Assembly: GCA_964587655.1 (NCBI GenBank)
Contig: CAZPMT010000116.1
Span: forward strand, 1-18,186
DNA from: CAZPMT01 sp964587655
GTDB lineage: Bacteria > Hydrogenedentota > Hydrogenedentia > Hydrogenedentales > SLHB01
Reading direction: 5' to 3'
Length of the DNA: 18,186 bases
Each line of letters starts with the position of its first letter. Positions within the stretch are counted from its first letter, which is position 1. The notes beneath the pieces were generated by a model. The model ran no database searches. It was not told where the DNA came from and was given only the letters and a program-made list of their open reading frames with translations. This document shows, piece by piece, positions 1 to 8,138 of the stretch. A program made the translations under genes and the position numbers.

Positions 1-169
1 GACTCTCCCCCCGCGATAGGAAAACTCATCTACCCTCCGTCACTGAATGGTTACTTTTCGTGTCAACGATTCTATTGACTTTTCGGGGGCATATCCTTCA
101 CACTAGAGAACCAGAAGGTGGAGAGTGTCCCTTTTCGCCGGACGTGGGTCGATTGGAGGGGCGTTTCAT

Positions 170-2794
170 ATGTTGTCCGTGTCTGATTTCCGGCGGTATC
201 ACGATCTATGCCGCCGATTCGCGGCCTTGCCGTTGTTGTGTTCCATTGTCGTGATGACGTTCTTCTTGAGCGGGTGTCCGGTAAACGGCCCGATCATGGC
301 GCCTCCGGATGCCTCCTTCGAGGGAAAGCCCGCGACCGGAAATCCTCCGCTCAAGGTGCAGTTCACCGACACATCAAAACCGGGAACGGCGAAAATCGTC
401 AGTTGGTTCTGGGAATTCGGCGACGGCGCCGTGAGCTCGGAGCGCAACCCAAGCCATCTTTACTATGAGACGGGCGCTTACACCGTTTCCTTGACCGTCA
501 CTACGGTCATCAGCCCCGCGAGCAAAGCGACGGCCGTCAACTACGTTGTGATAAGGGACGCGACGACCATAGAGCAACTCGGGCCCGGCGGCGGCACGAT
601 AACCGCCGAAGGGGCCCGTCTAGCGATTCCGCAGGGCGCGCTGGACGGACAAATCATCGTCGGCATGGCCGCGGGAGACGGCAGCGTGCCGGTGGACGTC
701 TCCGCGGGGGAACGCCTTGTTTCCGATGTATTCAGCATCTCGCATGATCAGGAAGATTTCTTCGTGGACTCGCGAAGTCCGATGTCGCTGGAGATAGCGT
801 TCCTTAGCAGGATGGTGCCCGCCGGGGATCGGAACGAAGCGAAACTCCAGATCCTCGCGAAACTGGAGAGCGGCATTACAGTCCCGATCCTGGGCGGCGT
901 ATTTGGCGAGCGCCTGGTGGCGCCTATCGCGGGACTGCCCCACAGCGCCTCCTATGCGGTGTTGTACCGTCCGAACGTAGTCATCGAGAACATACCCGTG
1001 GACGAGCCGCCGTTCAAAGCCGCGAGCCCGACGGGCTATATTTGGAACACGGGCGCGTGGCGCGTCTGTTATACGCCTTCCGTGCTGCAAGCGCTTACCG
1101 CGCTGCGCGTGGGCACGATTGGCTATCCGTATCCTTATGACCAGCGCGCTTACAGCACCGCCGAAAACGAGATCTCGCTGAGCGACCTGCGCAACAGCGT
1201 CCGCGAGGTGCACAATACATCGAAGCAGGTGGGCTTCATCAGTCCGGCGCTGATCCCTTCGTCCGACAACGAATTTACGATCATCCTGCACAACATGAAC
1301 GAGCCGCCTGTGACGGACTACCACCGAGTGTCCGAGGTGACGTTTGCCACGTCGCCTTTTGGCGGCATCGTCGTCGATCCGGCGCAGTTGATTGCCATTT
1401 CGAAGCGCAACCCACTGCCGAATGCCGGAGAGCCCGAGGGCATCGAAGCGGATCGCATGCAGGAGCTGGACTTCACCAACGCATTTGCCCAGGAGTTCTT
1501 GCGGACGGTCTTCCGCGGATACGCCTACCCGCTCTTCTCCGAGCTAAGCGTCTCGGACAGAGATGTCAACGACAACCCGCGGATGATCCCGTACTACCGG
1601 GGATTTGAAGACGGCCTTGCGACGTTCATCGGGCAGCTTGCCTCGGCGTATCATGCGTTCCTTATTTCACCGGCCAGCGAGTTTGTGTTGACGGCGCGGT
1701 CACTCGGACTGAACGAGTACGCGACCTTCTGTGAACCTTTGTTCGCGCCGTTCTCGCGGACAATGCCCGCCTACTCGTATGCCACGCAGGACTTTTTCTT
1801 CTTCTTGGGACTGCGCTTTCCCGAGACCATCGGGACAGCGCCAATCCCCAGGGTGCTTACGTTCATCGCCGATTCCTATGAAGGCGTGCTCGAACTGATT
1901 CGCGTGCGCGAGGGCTTGCCCGGCGTACATGGTTTCCCCGAGGCGCTCACGGCGTCGTATGTCGCATGCGACTTGGCCTTGCAGAAAACGTTCAGCACCA
2001 CACTTGCCGAAGTCTACTGGGACTATGCGCGCGCCCGCGCATATGAGAATGGTGAAAGCAACGTCATCCGGCCCACCGACGCCGCGCGTAAGCCCCTCTC
2101 GTTTAGCGCGGACCGCTTCAACAGCAAGACCAAAGTGGAACACACCTTCACGCGTATGAACGAACCGGTTGTGATCTCGTACGATACACACCCCGGCGTG
2201 CTCATGGACATCCCGCCGCTTTCCACGCGCGCGATCCTCCTCTCCGCCTCCGGGCCTTCCGGCGACCTGTCGATCTCGCTCAACGCTTTCGATTGGGCGC
2301 CCGATGCGGCGGGGAATTCGATGAAGGCCAGGGCGTACGAGGAGGGCGGCGGCGGCTTCGATCTGGATGCCCACAACGCACAAGTCACGTTACACGGCCT
2401 CGGTGCGCCGGACGGATTCAAGCGGGCCGTCCTGCTCATGAGCAACGTGAGCCTCGACCATTTCTACTCCGTTTCGCTCATCGCTTCGGTAAAGGCCGGA
2501 ACAAACACCGGACTTACGGGCCTTCTCGGCGGCCTGGTCACGGACGCATCGTACGGCGATCCGCTCTCGGGCGTGGACGTCGTGGTTCGCAAGCGCATCG
2601 GCAACGTCGCGGGCGGGCAGATCGGCACAGCCAGCACGGACAGCCGCGGATCTTTCCTTTTTACGGATCTTCCGGTGGGCGGCGTCGAGATCACGTTCTC
2701 AAAGATAGGTTACGTTACACAGAAAGTGAACAATACGGTCTTGTCCGGACAGACACCCACGATCGTCAACGTGGCCTTGAGCCGCGCACCCTGA
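170..2794 (+). CDS. PKD-domain surface lipoprotein with C-terminal carboxypeptidase-regulatory-like domain
   Basis: Predicted secreted lipoprotein of 874 aa. The ATG at 170 was chosen over an upstream GTG at 125 because GGAGGGG (155-161) lies 8 nt before it. A signal peptide with basic n-region and hydrophobic core ends in the lipobox FLSGC (Cys36). A PKD domain follows at about residues 45-130, with the hallmark WFWEFGDG. Next is a ZU5-like segment (about 135-205; GGGTI...IPQGAL) that resembles one in the tandem paralogues at 14-17.5 kb. Residues about 290-640 are of unknown family; QEFLR (441-445) and GFEDGLATF (from 478) sit where HExxH peptidase relatives have their metal site, so this may be a dead peptidase-like domain (inference). 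The last ~95 residues look like a CarboxypepD_reg beta-sandwich. The role is unknown, but cell-surface binding or adhesion is plausible. It is monocistronic, with the inverted repeat directly after the stop. Confidence 0.85.
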   Translation: MLSVSDFRRYHDLCRRFAALPLLCSIVVMTFFLSGCPVNGPIMAPPDASFEGKPATGNPPLKVQFTDTSKPGTAKIVSWFWEFGDGAVSSERNPSHLYYETGAYTVSLTVTTVISPASKATAVNYVVIRDATTIEQLGPGGGTITAEGARLAIPQGALDGQIIVGMAAGDGSVPVDVSAGERLVSDVFSISHDQEDFFVDSRSPMSLEIAFLSRMVPAGDRNEAKLQILAKLESGITVPILGGVFGERLVAPIAGLPHSASYAVLYRPNVVIENIPVDEPPFKAASPTGYIWNTGAWRVCYTPSVLQALTALRVGTIGYPYPYDQRAYSTAENEISLSDLRNSVREVHNTSKQVGFISPALIPSSDNEFTIILHNMNEPPVTDYHRVSEVTFATSPFGGIVVDPAQLIAISKRNPLPNAGEPEGIEADRMQELDFTNAFAQEFLRTVFRGYAYPLFSELSVSDRDVNDNPRMIPYYRGFEDGLATFIGQLASAYHAFLISPASEFVLTARSLGLNEYATFCEPLFAPFSRTMPAYSYATQDFFFFLGLRFPETIGTAPIPRVLTFIADSYEGVLELIRVREGLPGVHGFPEALTASYVACDLALQKTFSTTLAEVYWDYARARAYENGESNVIRPTDAARKPLSFSADRFNSKTKVEHTFTRMNEPVVISYDTHPGVLMDIPPLSTRAILLSASGPSGDLSISLNAFDWAPDAAGNSMKARAYEEGGGGFDLDAHNAQVTLHGLGAPDGFKRAVLLMSNVSLDHFYSVSLIASVKAGTNTGLTGLLGGLVTDASYGDPLSGVDVVVRKRIGNVAGGQIGTASTDSRGSFLFTDLPVGGVEITFSKIGYVTQKVNNTVLSGQTPTIVNVALSRAP

Positions 2795-2800
2795 TGAAAC

Positions 2801-2862
2801 GTGGAAGCGGCGTCCTCGCCGCTTAACCGCCTTTCTCCAAGCGGCGAGGACGCCGCTTCCAC
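2801..2862. repeat. REPIN-like perfect inverted repeat, copy 1 (possible bidirectional terminator)
   Basis: Two perfect 24-nt arms (2801-2824 and 2839-2862) flank a 14-nt loop. Each arm is GTGG, two bases, then the core GCGGCGTCCTCGCCGC, which is itself a 6-bp hairpin with a TCCT loop. The same core and tetranucleotide recur in inverted pairs at 12424-12523. The layout matches REP doublets (REPINs). It lies between the convergent PKD lipoprotein and NUDIX genes, where it could also stop transcription, although neither side has a T-tract. Confidence 0.75.
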
Positions 2863-2883
2863 ATACTACAAGCGCACATTCAT

Positions 2884-3399
2884 TCACTGGCGCTGAGCGT
2901 CAAATAGGCCGAGCAGTTCCGCGTGGGCCGGGAAAGGCAGCACGGGACGTTCCGCGTGCACGAAGAAACGCAGGGCCATCGCATCCGAACCGGGCCGTGG
3001 TTCGCCGAGCCATTTCTTCACCGTGAAACCTAGCACCATCACGGCGCCGTAGTGGAGACTCTGTTGCGTGCTCACGCCGATCAGGCGTGGCCCGCTTACT
3101 TGCAGGCCCGTTTCTTCTTCCATCTCGCGCACAAGAGCTTCTTCAGCGGTTTCGCCGGCCTCGACGAACCCGCCCGGCAAGGACCATTCCCCGTAACACG
3201 GCTCGACGCCGCGCTGAACAAGCAGAATATCGCCGTCGCGGGCCGCCAGACAGCACACCGCGGGCGTGGGGTTGCGATAGTAGAAGCGCTCACACGGGAT
3301 GCAGAACGGGCGCTCCTTCTCGCCGTCATGTTCACGCGCCAGCGCGGTCCCACAGGCCGGGCAGTAGTTCCAAGGAAAAGGTTTGGTCTCCAACGACAT
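2884..3399 (-). CDS. NUDIX hydrolase with N-terminal zinc ribbon
   Basis: A 171-aa protein starting at ATG 3399; the longer frame would need a TTG at 3453. The N-terminus has a four-cysteine zinc ribbon (C13xxC16 and C33xxC36). A full NUDIX box follows at residues 77-99 (G-x5-E, then REMEEETGL), matching GX5EX7REUXEEXGU. The family hydrolyses a nucleoside diphosphate linked to another moiety; the box glutamates bind Mg2+. The ribbon recalls NudC, but the NudC SQPWPFPxS specificity motif is absent, so the substrate cannot be named (ADP-ribose or a dinucleotide are common for such architectures). It lies 73 nt after rfbB on the same strand and may be the last gene of that transcription unit. 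No strong Shine-Dalgarno sequence is visible. Confidence 0.88.
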   Translation of the reverse strand: MSLETKPFPWNYCPACGTALAREHDGEKERPFCIPCERFYYRNPTPAVCCLAARDGDILLVQRGVEPCYGEWSLPGGFVEAGETAEEALVREMEEETGLQVSGPRLIGVSTQQSLHYGAVMVLGFTVKKWLGEPRPGSDAMALRFFVHAERPVLPFPAHAELLGLFDAQRQ

Positions 3400-3472
3400 C
3401 TCTGTTATCCGCGATTTTCCGCCGCGCCGAAGCGAACCGATCCGGCTTGGCAAATCGTCCCGCAGACACGAT

Positions 3473-4492
3473 TCAAGAGTTGCCGAGCGGCCGGCGATCT
3501 TCGTATTGCCTCTTGTAGTATTCGAGGTACTCGCCGGTCTTGATCCTGCGCCACCAAGATTCGTTCTCCTTGTACCACCGCACGGTCAAGGAGATTCCCT
3601 TGTCCCAATCCATCTTGGGGACCCAGCCCAAGGCCATGAGCTTCGTCGAATCGATCGAATATCGCCTGTCGTGACCGGGCCGATCCGGCACGAGCTTGAT
3701 CAAATCCTCGCCGCGGCCCGTCAACTCGAGAATCCGCCGCGTCAGGACGATGTTCTCGCGCTCGTTGGCCCCCGAGACGTTGTAGATCTCGCCGGGCGCG
3801 CCGTGCCGCAACGCGCAGTCAATCCCGCTGCAATGGTCCTCGACGTACAGCCAATCGCGAACGTTGTGTTCGCCGCCCTTGTACAGCGGCAGGGGCAGGT
3901 TGTCGATCGCGTTGGTCGCGAACAACGGCAGCACCTTCTCGGGATACTGATGCGAGCCGTAAGTGTTGGACCCGCGAGTGATGATCACCGGCACGTTGAA
4001 GGTGTGGAAGTAGGCGCGTCCGATCAACTCCCCGCCGGCCTTGCTCGCGGAATACGGGTTGCGCGGGTTGATGGGATCCGTTTCCTTGAATGAGCCCGCG
4101 TCGATGCTTCCGTAAACCTCGTCCGTCGAGACGAGCAACACGCGCCGCGTTCCAGCCTTCCGGGCCGCTTCCACGATGTTGTACACGCCGCGCACGTCCG
4201 TGTCGATGAACTGCGACGCGCCGATGATGCTGCGGTCCACGTGCGTCTCGGCGGCGAAATTGACGACGGCGTCGCAACCTTCCATGGCGGCGGCCACCGC
4301 ATCCGCGTCGGCGATGTCGGCTTTCACGAAGGTATAGCGGGACGCGTCCACGCCCAACAGATTATCCGGATTGCCCGCATAGGTTAGCTTGTCCAGGTTG
4401 ACCACGTGGACTTCGGGATAGTTCTTTAGCTGGTGCTTTACGAAGTGCGATCCGATAAAACCCGCGCCGCCCGTGATGAGTATCCGCTTCAT
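3473..4492 (-). CDS. rfbB: dTDP-glucose 4,6-dehydratase
   Basis: A 339-aa extended short-chain dehydrogenase. It converts dTDP-glucose to dTDP-4-keto-6-deoxyglucose with bound NAD+, the second step of dTDP-L-rhamnose synthesis in the cytoplasm. Visible motifs are the Rossmann loop GGAGFIG (8-14), the catalytic Thr123-Asp124-Glu125 in VSTDEVYG, and Y147xxxK151 in NPYSASK. Length and motif order fit RmlB. The ATG at 4492 was chosen because it begins the family sequence and has AAGGAGG about 11 nt upstream; the open frame runs 59 codons further but that part has no family resemblance. The start overlaps the rfbD stop as ATGA, which suggests translational coupling. RGSNTYG replaces the more usual RCSNNYG, a minor variation. 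Confidence 0.95.
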   Translation of the reverse strand: MKRILITGGAGFIGSHFVKHQLKNYPEVHVVNLDKLTYAGNPDNLLGVDASRYTFVKADIADADAVAAAMEGCDAVVNFAAETHVDRSIIGASQFIDTDVRGVYNIVEAARKAGTRRVLLVSTDEVYGSIDAGSFKETDPINPRNPYSASKAGGELIGRAYFHTFNVPVIITRGSNTYGSHQYPEKVLPLFATNAIDNLPLPLYKGGEHNVRDWLYVEDHCSGIDCALRHGAPGEIYNVSGANERENIVLTRRILELTGRGEDLIKLVPDRPGHDRRYSIDSTKLMALGWVPKMDWDKGISLTVRWYKENESWWRRIKTGEYLEYYKRQYEDRRPLGNS

Positions 4493-5337
4493 TTCTCGCT
4501 GTTCCTCCTTTTGATATACGCATCGAGCGCCGCTTCCCAAGACCGCATCACATGACCGGTCCGCTGAGCGAGTCTCGCATTCGACAACACCGAATAACCC
4601 GGACGCCGCGCCTTCGCCGGAAACTCGTCCGATAGACACCCGGTAACGGTCGTGTTCAGCCCCGCGCAACGCAGTATGGCCCGCGCGAATGCGTCTCGAG
4701 TGCAGGCGCCTTCGTTAACCGCGTGATATACGCCGTAGTCCGTGGTCATGAGCAAGGCAGCCGTGGCCTCAGCAAGATCCCACGTATGCGTCGGCGAACC
4801 GGTTTCGTCACGCACGACCCTCAAGGCCGGGCGCGTCGCCGCCGCACGCAGGATCTTCTCCACGAAGTTGTTTCCGCCGGGACCGTAAAGCCATGCCGTC
4901 CGCAGAATGAAGTGCCGCGGGTTCGCGTTTCGCGTCGCGGCTTCGCCCGCGGCTTTCGACCGCCCGTAAACACTCAATGGCGCCGGCGGATCTTCGGGTT
5001 CATAGGGACTCTGCTTTGTCCCGCTGAACACATAGTCGGTGCTGTAGTACAACACAGGGACGCCAAAGCGCGCTGCGGCCGACGCGACGTGCGCGGCGCC
5101 CGTTTCATTCACGCGGAACGCGCCCGCTTCATCGTCCTCAGCCTTTTCCACGTCCGTATAGGCGGCGGCATTGATGATCCGGTCCGGACGGAGATCCTGA
5201 CAGGCGGATTCAACGGCCGGCGCATCCGCGATGTCAACTTCCGGCAAGTCGACGCCTACGACCTCGCCTTCCCGGCGAAATCGGGCGACAAGATCACGCC
5301 CCAACTGACCCTTGGATCCAAACACCAGTGTACGCAT
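4489..5337 (-). CDS. rfbD: dTDP-4-dehydrorhamnose reductase
   Basis: A 282-aa NADPH-dependent reductase (RmlD). It performs the last step, dTDP-4-keto-L-rhamnose to dTDP-L-rhamnose, which feeds O-antigen or other surface glycans. The protein shows the nucleotide-binding loop GSKGQLG (7-13), the family motif STDYVF (99-104) and the catalytic Y124xxxK128 (YGRSK). The ATG at 5337 begins the conserved sequence; the open frame continues 68 codons upstream with low-complexity, non-family residues. There is no clear Shine-Dalgarno sequence, and a candidate promoter lies only about 25 nt upstream, so the mRNA may have a very short leader. It is coupled to rfbB by ATGA. The thymidylyltransferase (rfbA) and epimerase (rfbC) genes are not in this window. 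Confidence 0.94.
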   Translation of the reverse strand: MRTLVFGSKGQLGRDLVARFRREGEVVGVDLPEVDIADAPAVESACQDLRPDRIINAAAYTDVEKAEDDEAGAFRVNETGAAHVASAAARFGVPVLYYSTDYVFSGTKQSPYEPEDPPAPLSVYGRSKAAGEAATRNANPRHFILRTAWLYGPGGNNFVEKILRAAATRPALRVVRDETGSPTHTWDLAEATAALLMTTDYGVYHAVNEGACTRDAFARAILRCAGLNTTVTGCLSDEFPAKARRPGYSVLSNARLAQRTGHVMRSWEAALDAYIKRRNSEK

Positions 5338-5705
5338 AGTCCGCGTCCGAGTACGGCGGCATTCTAGCGGTTTTTTGCGCGGCGTTAAAGTCCTAAGCGG
5401 AATGCGCCGATAACCAGGAGTGTAAGGCTGAGACAAGGATGTCGAGGCTGCGACAGACAAGGACGTCGACAGTTGAAATGAGACTGATAGAATCGTTGGG
5501 GTGTCCATCCCTACACCAATGCGGCCAACGTTTCGTCCCACAGTCTTCCCTCCATGAGTGCGCCATGACCCTTGTTGTGGCGCGCTTCTCTTTTGCTCAC
5601 CGCCACACCTTTACATCAAGTACAGGCTCCCCGCTTGCCTGACAGGAAGGCGCACACTCGCGAACAGCATCAGGAGGATTCCGGGCCAATTCGGGCAATT
5701 CGATC
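5338..5705. other. Non-coding gap between the permease and rfbD, with a short tandem repeat
   Basis: This 368-nt stretch lies downstream of the permease stop and upstream of rfbD. Besides the candidate promoter, it holds a near-perfect 15-nt repeat with a 24-nt period (AGACAAGGATGTCGA at 5431-5445 and AGACAAGGACGTCGA at 5455-5469). The short frames across it have no coding character. I see no terminator hairpin for the permease and no RNA gene. Confidence 0.5.
5361..5388 (-). promoter_or_regulatory. Candidate sigma-70-type promoter of rfbD-rfbB
   Basis: On the minus strand, a -35 TTAACG (5388-5383), a 16-nt spacer and a -10 TAGAAT (5366-5361) precede rfbD. The start point would fall near 5353, leaving a leader of about 16 nt. 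This rests on motif match only. Confidence 0.4.
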
Positions 5706-7706
5706 TCAGACGACGCGGATTGGGAGGATCATGAAGGGTACGCCGCGGGTGTAGAGTCTGCGCTGGATCGCGAAGACGATGTAGTTGTGGAGCAGTCGTG
5801 TGAAGAAGGTCTCTTCGGGAAATACGATCTGCCCCCCGAAGAACATGGAGTCCGGGAAGCGTTCGCGAACGATCGAGACCATCTTGTTCACTTCATCAAC
5901 CACGTCCGTGCCCAGAGAAGAGAAGCTCTCGGCATATATGCCCTGCCGGTTCATGAACTGCACGTAGCGATCGAGATCGTGTTGCGTCTGTTGCTTGAGA
6001 TGATCGATCTCCTGGACGCCCTTGAAGTTGCCGGCATCCACCGTGCCGACCTGCAAGAACACGTAGTTCTTGAAGATCCCGCTGAAGAGCCGGACGATCC
6101 CGAACAGCGTGTGCAGCCCCAGCCCGTTGTATCCGTTGACGAGCACGACGGCGGTTTTCGCGGTGGCATCGCATTCCGGCGCCCTGCCGGAGGGGGCCTC
6201 GGGGGAAGCGTCGCTTGCGACGACAAGGCTGTCCAGCCGGCCCAGCAGTTTGCGGGTGTTGGCATAGTGGCGGCGGACGAGAACGGCGACAATGACAAGC
6301 GCCCCCGTGACGAGCAAGGTGACCCAGCCGCCCGCCCCGAATTTCAGGATCGCCACGGAGGTCAGGATGAAACTGGTAAGCACCAAGCCAATACCGTTGA
6401 TCGCAAGCCCTCTTTTCCACCGTTTGTCGCTGTGGCGCGATCGCCACCAGTGGCGAACCATGCCAAGCTGCGAGAGGACGAAGGTAATGAACACGGTTAT
6501 GCTGTAGAGGACGAGAAGGTACTGGACGGAGCCTGCCGTGGCCGCGACTAGCACGAAGGCGGCGCCCCCCATCAGGAGAACGCCGTTCTGAGCGACAAGG
6601 CGGTCGCTGAGCATTGCGAACCGGCTTGGCAGCCATCGGTCAAGAGCCATGTTGGCCAAGACCCGCGGGCCGCCGAGAAAACCCGTCTGTGCGGCCACAA
6701 ACAGGATTACACCTTCGGACAAGAGCGTAACGAGGACGAACGCCTTCGCCACGGGTTGCGCCCATGTTTGCGTGACGCTTTCGAGCAGGACGGCGTTCAG
6801 TGTTTTGCCCGGTTGGAGTGAAACCCGGCAGAGCATGTACGCGAGCATCAGCCCCATCACGGCGACGATCAGCGATGAGGCCATGTACATCATGGTGCGC
6901 TTGCCGGTTTCCACCTTGGGTTCGCGAAGAATTGGGAGACCGTTGCTGACGGCCTCGATCCCGGTATAGGTCCCGGCGCCCATGCTGTAGGCGCGCAGGA
7001 TAAGGAAGAGCATGCCGAACACGCCGAGTTCTCCGGTCGCGGATCGGACGTCCGAAATCGTGCTTCCGGCCATTGCTCCCAATTCCGTAAGATGCGAGCC
7101 GATCGCCCAGGAGATCGCGACAATGTGCGTTATGATGAACACGATAAATACCGGTATCAGCGGCGCAACCGATTCCTTCACGCCCCGCATGTTCATAGCG
7201 ATAAGCAGCGCTATGCCCCCGAGTGCAACCCACATTCTCAAGAAGTGCCATTCCGGCGGCAGGAAACTGAAAACGGCGTCCGTGCCGCTCGAAATGGAAA
7301 GCGCGATCGTCAAGACGTAGTCGATTAGGAGCGCGCAACCGGAAACCATGCCGACGGTGGGCGAGATGAGCTGGCTGGCGACGAAGTATCCGCCGCCGCC
7401 GGACGGAAACAACTCGATGATCTGGTAGTAGCTCATGCTGATGACGGCGATCGTGAAGACCGTACCCAAAGCCACGAAAATTGAGAGGTAGGGATGATGC
7501 GGAAGCATCGAGAAGGCTTCCGCCGGGCCGTAGCACGCGGAAGAAAGCCCGTCGACTCCCAGACCGACCCAGGCGAAAAAGGCAACCAGAGCCAGTTTGT
7601 GGTGGATATGGGGATCATGAGGATCGCGTGCTTGTCCGACAATTGCGCGCCGGGCCCGCCTTGCGAGGCCCGGCCTTCGTTCGCCGTCAATATCGTCCGA
7701 GGTCAT
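5706..7706 (-). CDS. KimA-like APC-superfamily permease (probable K+ transporter)
   Basis: A 666-aa membrane protein with about 12 hydrophobic segments (residues about 35-500) and a C-terminal cytosolic domain (about 514-666). The N-terminal half closely follows the KimA/YdaO pattern as I remember it: SSACYG, the Gly-rich loop with YQIIELFPSGGGGYF, LIDYVLTIALSISSGTDA and TGIEAVSN. Residues equivalent to those reported to coordinate K+ in B. subtilis KimA appear conserved (Asp52, Tyr59, Asp129, Tyr130, Thr133, Thr248, Glu251). KimA is a high-affinity K+/H+ symporter inhibited by c-di-AMP at its C-terminal USP-like domain; whether this tail binds c-di-AMP is unknown. An amino-acid permease remains the alternative. 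The ATG at 7706 was chosen because GAAAGGA lies 7 nt upstream; the in-frame ATG at 7787 has none. It appears monocistronic with a long leader. Confidence 0.85.
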   Translation of the reverse strand: MTSDDIDGERRPGLARRARRAIVGQARDPHDPHIHHKLALVAFFAWVGLGVDGLSSACYGPAEAFSMLPHHPYLSIFVALGTVFTIAVISMSYYQIIELFPSGGGGYFVASQLISPTVGMVSGCALLIDYVLTIALSISSGTDAVFSFLPPEWHFLRMWVALGGIALLIAMNMRGVKESVAPLIPVFIVFIITHIVAISWAIGSHLTELGAMAGSTISDVRSATGELGVFGMLFLILRAYSMGAGTYTGIEAVSNGLPILREPKVETGKRTMMYMASSLIVAVMGLMLAYMLCRVSLQPGKTLNAVLLESVTQTWAQPVAKAFVLVTLLSEGVILFVAAQTGFLGGPRVLANMALDRWLPSRFAMLSDRLVAQNGVLLMGGAAFVLVAATAGSVQYLLVLYSITVFITFVLSQLGMVRHWWRSRHSDKRWKRGLAINGIGLVLTSFILTSVAILKFGAGGWVTLLVTGALVIVAVLVRRHYANTRKLLGRLDSLVVASDASPEAPSGRAPECDATAKTAVVLVNGYNGLGLHTLFGIVRLFSGIFKNYVFLQVGTVDAGNFKGVQEIDHLKQQTQHDLDRYVQFMNRQGIYAESFSSLGTDVVDEVNKMVSIVRERFPDSMFFGGQIVFPEETFFTRLLHNYIVFAIQRRLYTRGVPFMILPIRVV

Positions 7707-7920
7707 ACACGTGTCCTTTCGTTTGGGTTGAGGAGAAGAGGGTCGCTTCCCGGCCGGGAAACTTGCCCCTGAGACCGCCAAGGGCATGGGCTCGGGCTCT
7801 CTCGCGCCGCAAGCAGCGCCCAGAACCCTATAATCTCACACGTTCATGGAGTGTCTTCGAAATCCCAGGTCTCGATAAACGCAATAATGCCCTTGTCGCG
7901 GATGCGCGGCAAGCATTACT
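7707..7920 (-). promoter_or_regulatory. Long structured 5' leader of the KimA-like permease gene
   Basis: About 214 nt separate the predicted start point (near 7920) from the ATG. Read on the minus strand, the leader opens with a hairpin (7918-7885): TAATGC pairs with GCATTA, then TTG/CAA and CGCG/CGCG around a 4-nt loop, with a small bulge. Further on, GGGTTC (7828-7823) can pair with either of two GAGCCC copies (7798-7787). GCCCTT (7785-7780) can pair with AGGGGC, and a 14-nt perfect palindrome (7747-7760) precedes the Shine-Dalgarno sequence. This is compatible with a cis-regulatory RNA. I do not recognise the ydaO/c-di-AMP riboswitch consensus, so no class is assigned. Confidence 0.35.
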
Positions 7921-7926
7921 CTGAGA

Positions 7927-7955
7927 AGTATACCATGAAGAAACGGTGGGCGCAA
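7927..7955 (-). promoter_or_regulatory. Candidate sigma-70-type promoter of the permease gene
   Basis: On the minus strand, -35 TTGCGC (7955-7950) and -10 TATACT (7932-7927) are 17 nt apart. The start point would fall close to 7920, just before the first leader hairpin. The region 7707-8198 between the divergent permease and rpsF has no supportable gene; it holds this promoter, the permease leader, and the rpsF promoter and leader. Confidence 0.5.
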
Positions 7956-8076
7956 TTTGCCCGAGGCGGAAATGACCGCGATCACACGCCGCTGAAATCC
8001 GATGACCTATAGCGCGGGTGGATCTACTCGAATCTGCACAACAACAACTTCCAGACGAATGCGGGAGGTGGTTGCG

Positions 8077-8104
8077 TTGCGCGTCGGATTGGCGTGAGTA
8101 TAAT
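8077..8104 (+). promoter_or_regulatory. Candidate promoter of the rpsF-ssb-rpsR operon
   Basis: A consensus -10 TATAAT (8099-8104) is preceded by TTGCGC (8077-8082) with a 16-nt spacer. The start point would be near 8111, giving a leader of about 88 nt. A weaker second candidate is TTGAGC (8105-8110) with TATGAT (8129-8134) at 18 nt. Confidence 0.55.
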
Positions 8105-8138
8105 TTGAGCGGAGGTTCGCGCATTTGCTATGATACGA

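Noticed and set aside
620..1324. Long minus-strand frame inside the PKD lipoprotein gene
   Set aside because: The plus frame has signal peptide, PKD and carboxypeptidase-regulatory motifs; the antisense frame is Arg/His-rich without domains.
2801..2862. Inverted repeats as ends of an insertion sequence
   Set aside because: No transposase lies between the arms, the loops are only 14 and 34 nt, and no target-site duplication is visible.
2884..3399. NudC (NADH pyrophosphatase) as a specific name
   Set aside because: A zinc ribbon plus NUDIX box is shared, but the SQPWPFPxS motif after the box is missing and the protein is shorter than NudC.
3052..3543. Plus-strand frames opposite the NUDIX gene
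   Set aside because: The minus strand has a complete NUDIX box and zinc ribbon; the plus frames have no recognisable motif.
5439..5642. Small plus-strand frame in the permease-rfbD gap
   Set aside because: No ribosome site, no recognisable product, and it starts inside the short tandem repeat.
7840..7880. tRNA-like T-loop (TTCGAAATCC) in the gap before rpsF
   Set aside because: No acceptor stem, anticodon arm or D-arm can be drawn around it.
7707..7920. c-di-AMP (ydaO-type) riboswitch before the KimA-like gene
   Set aside because: The biology would fit, but I could not find the conserved sequence blocks of that class in the leader; only generic hairpins are visible.
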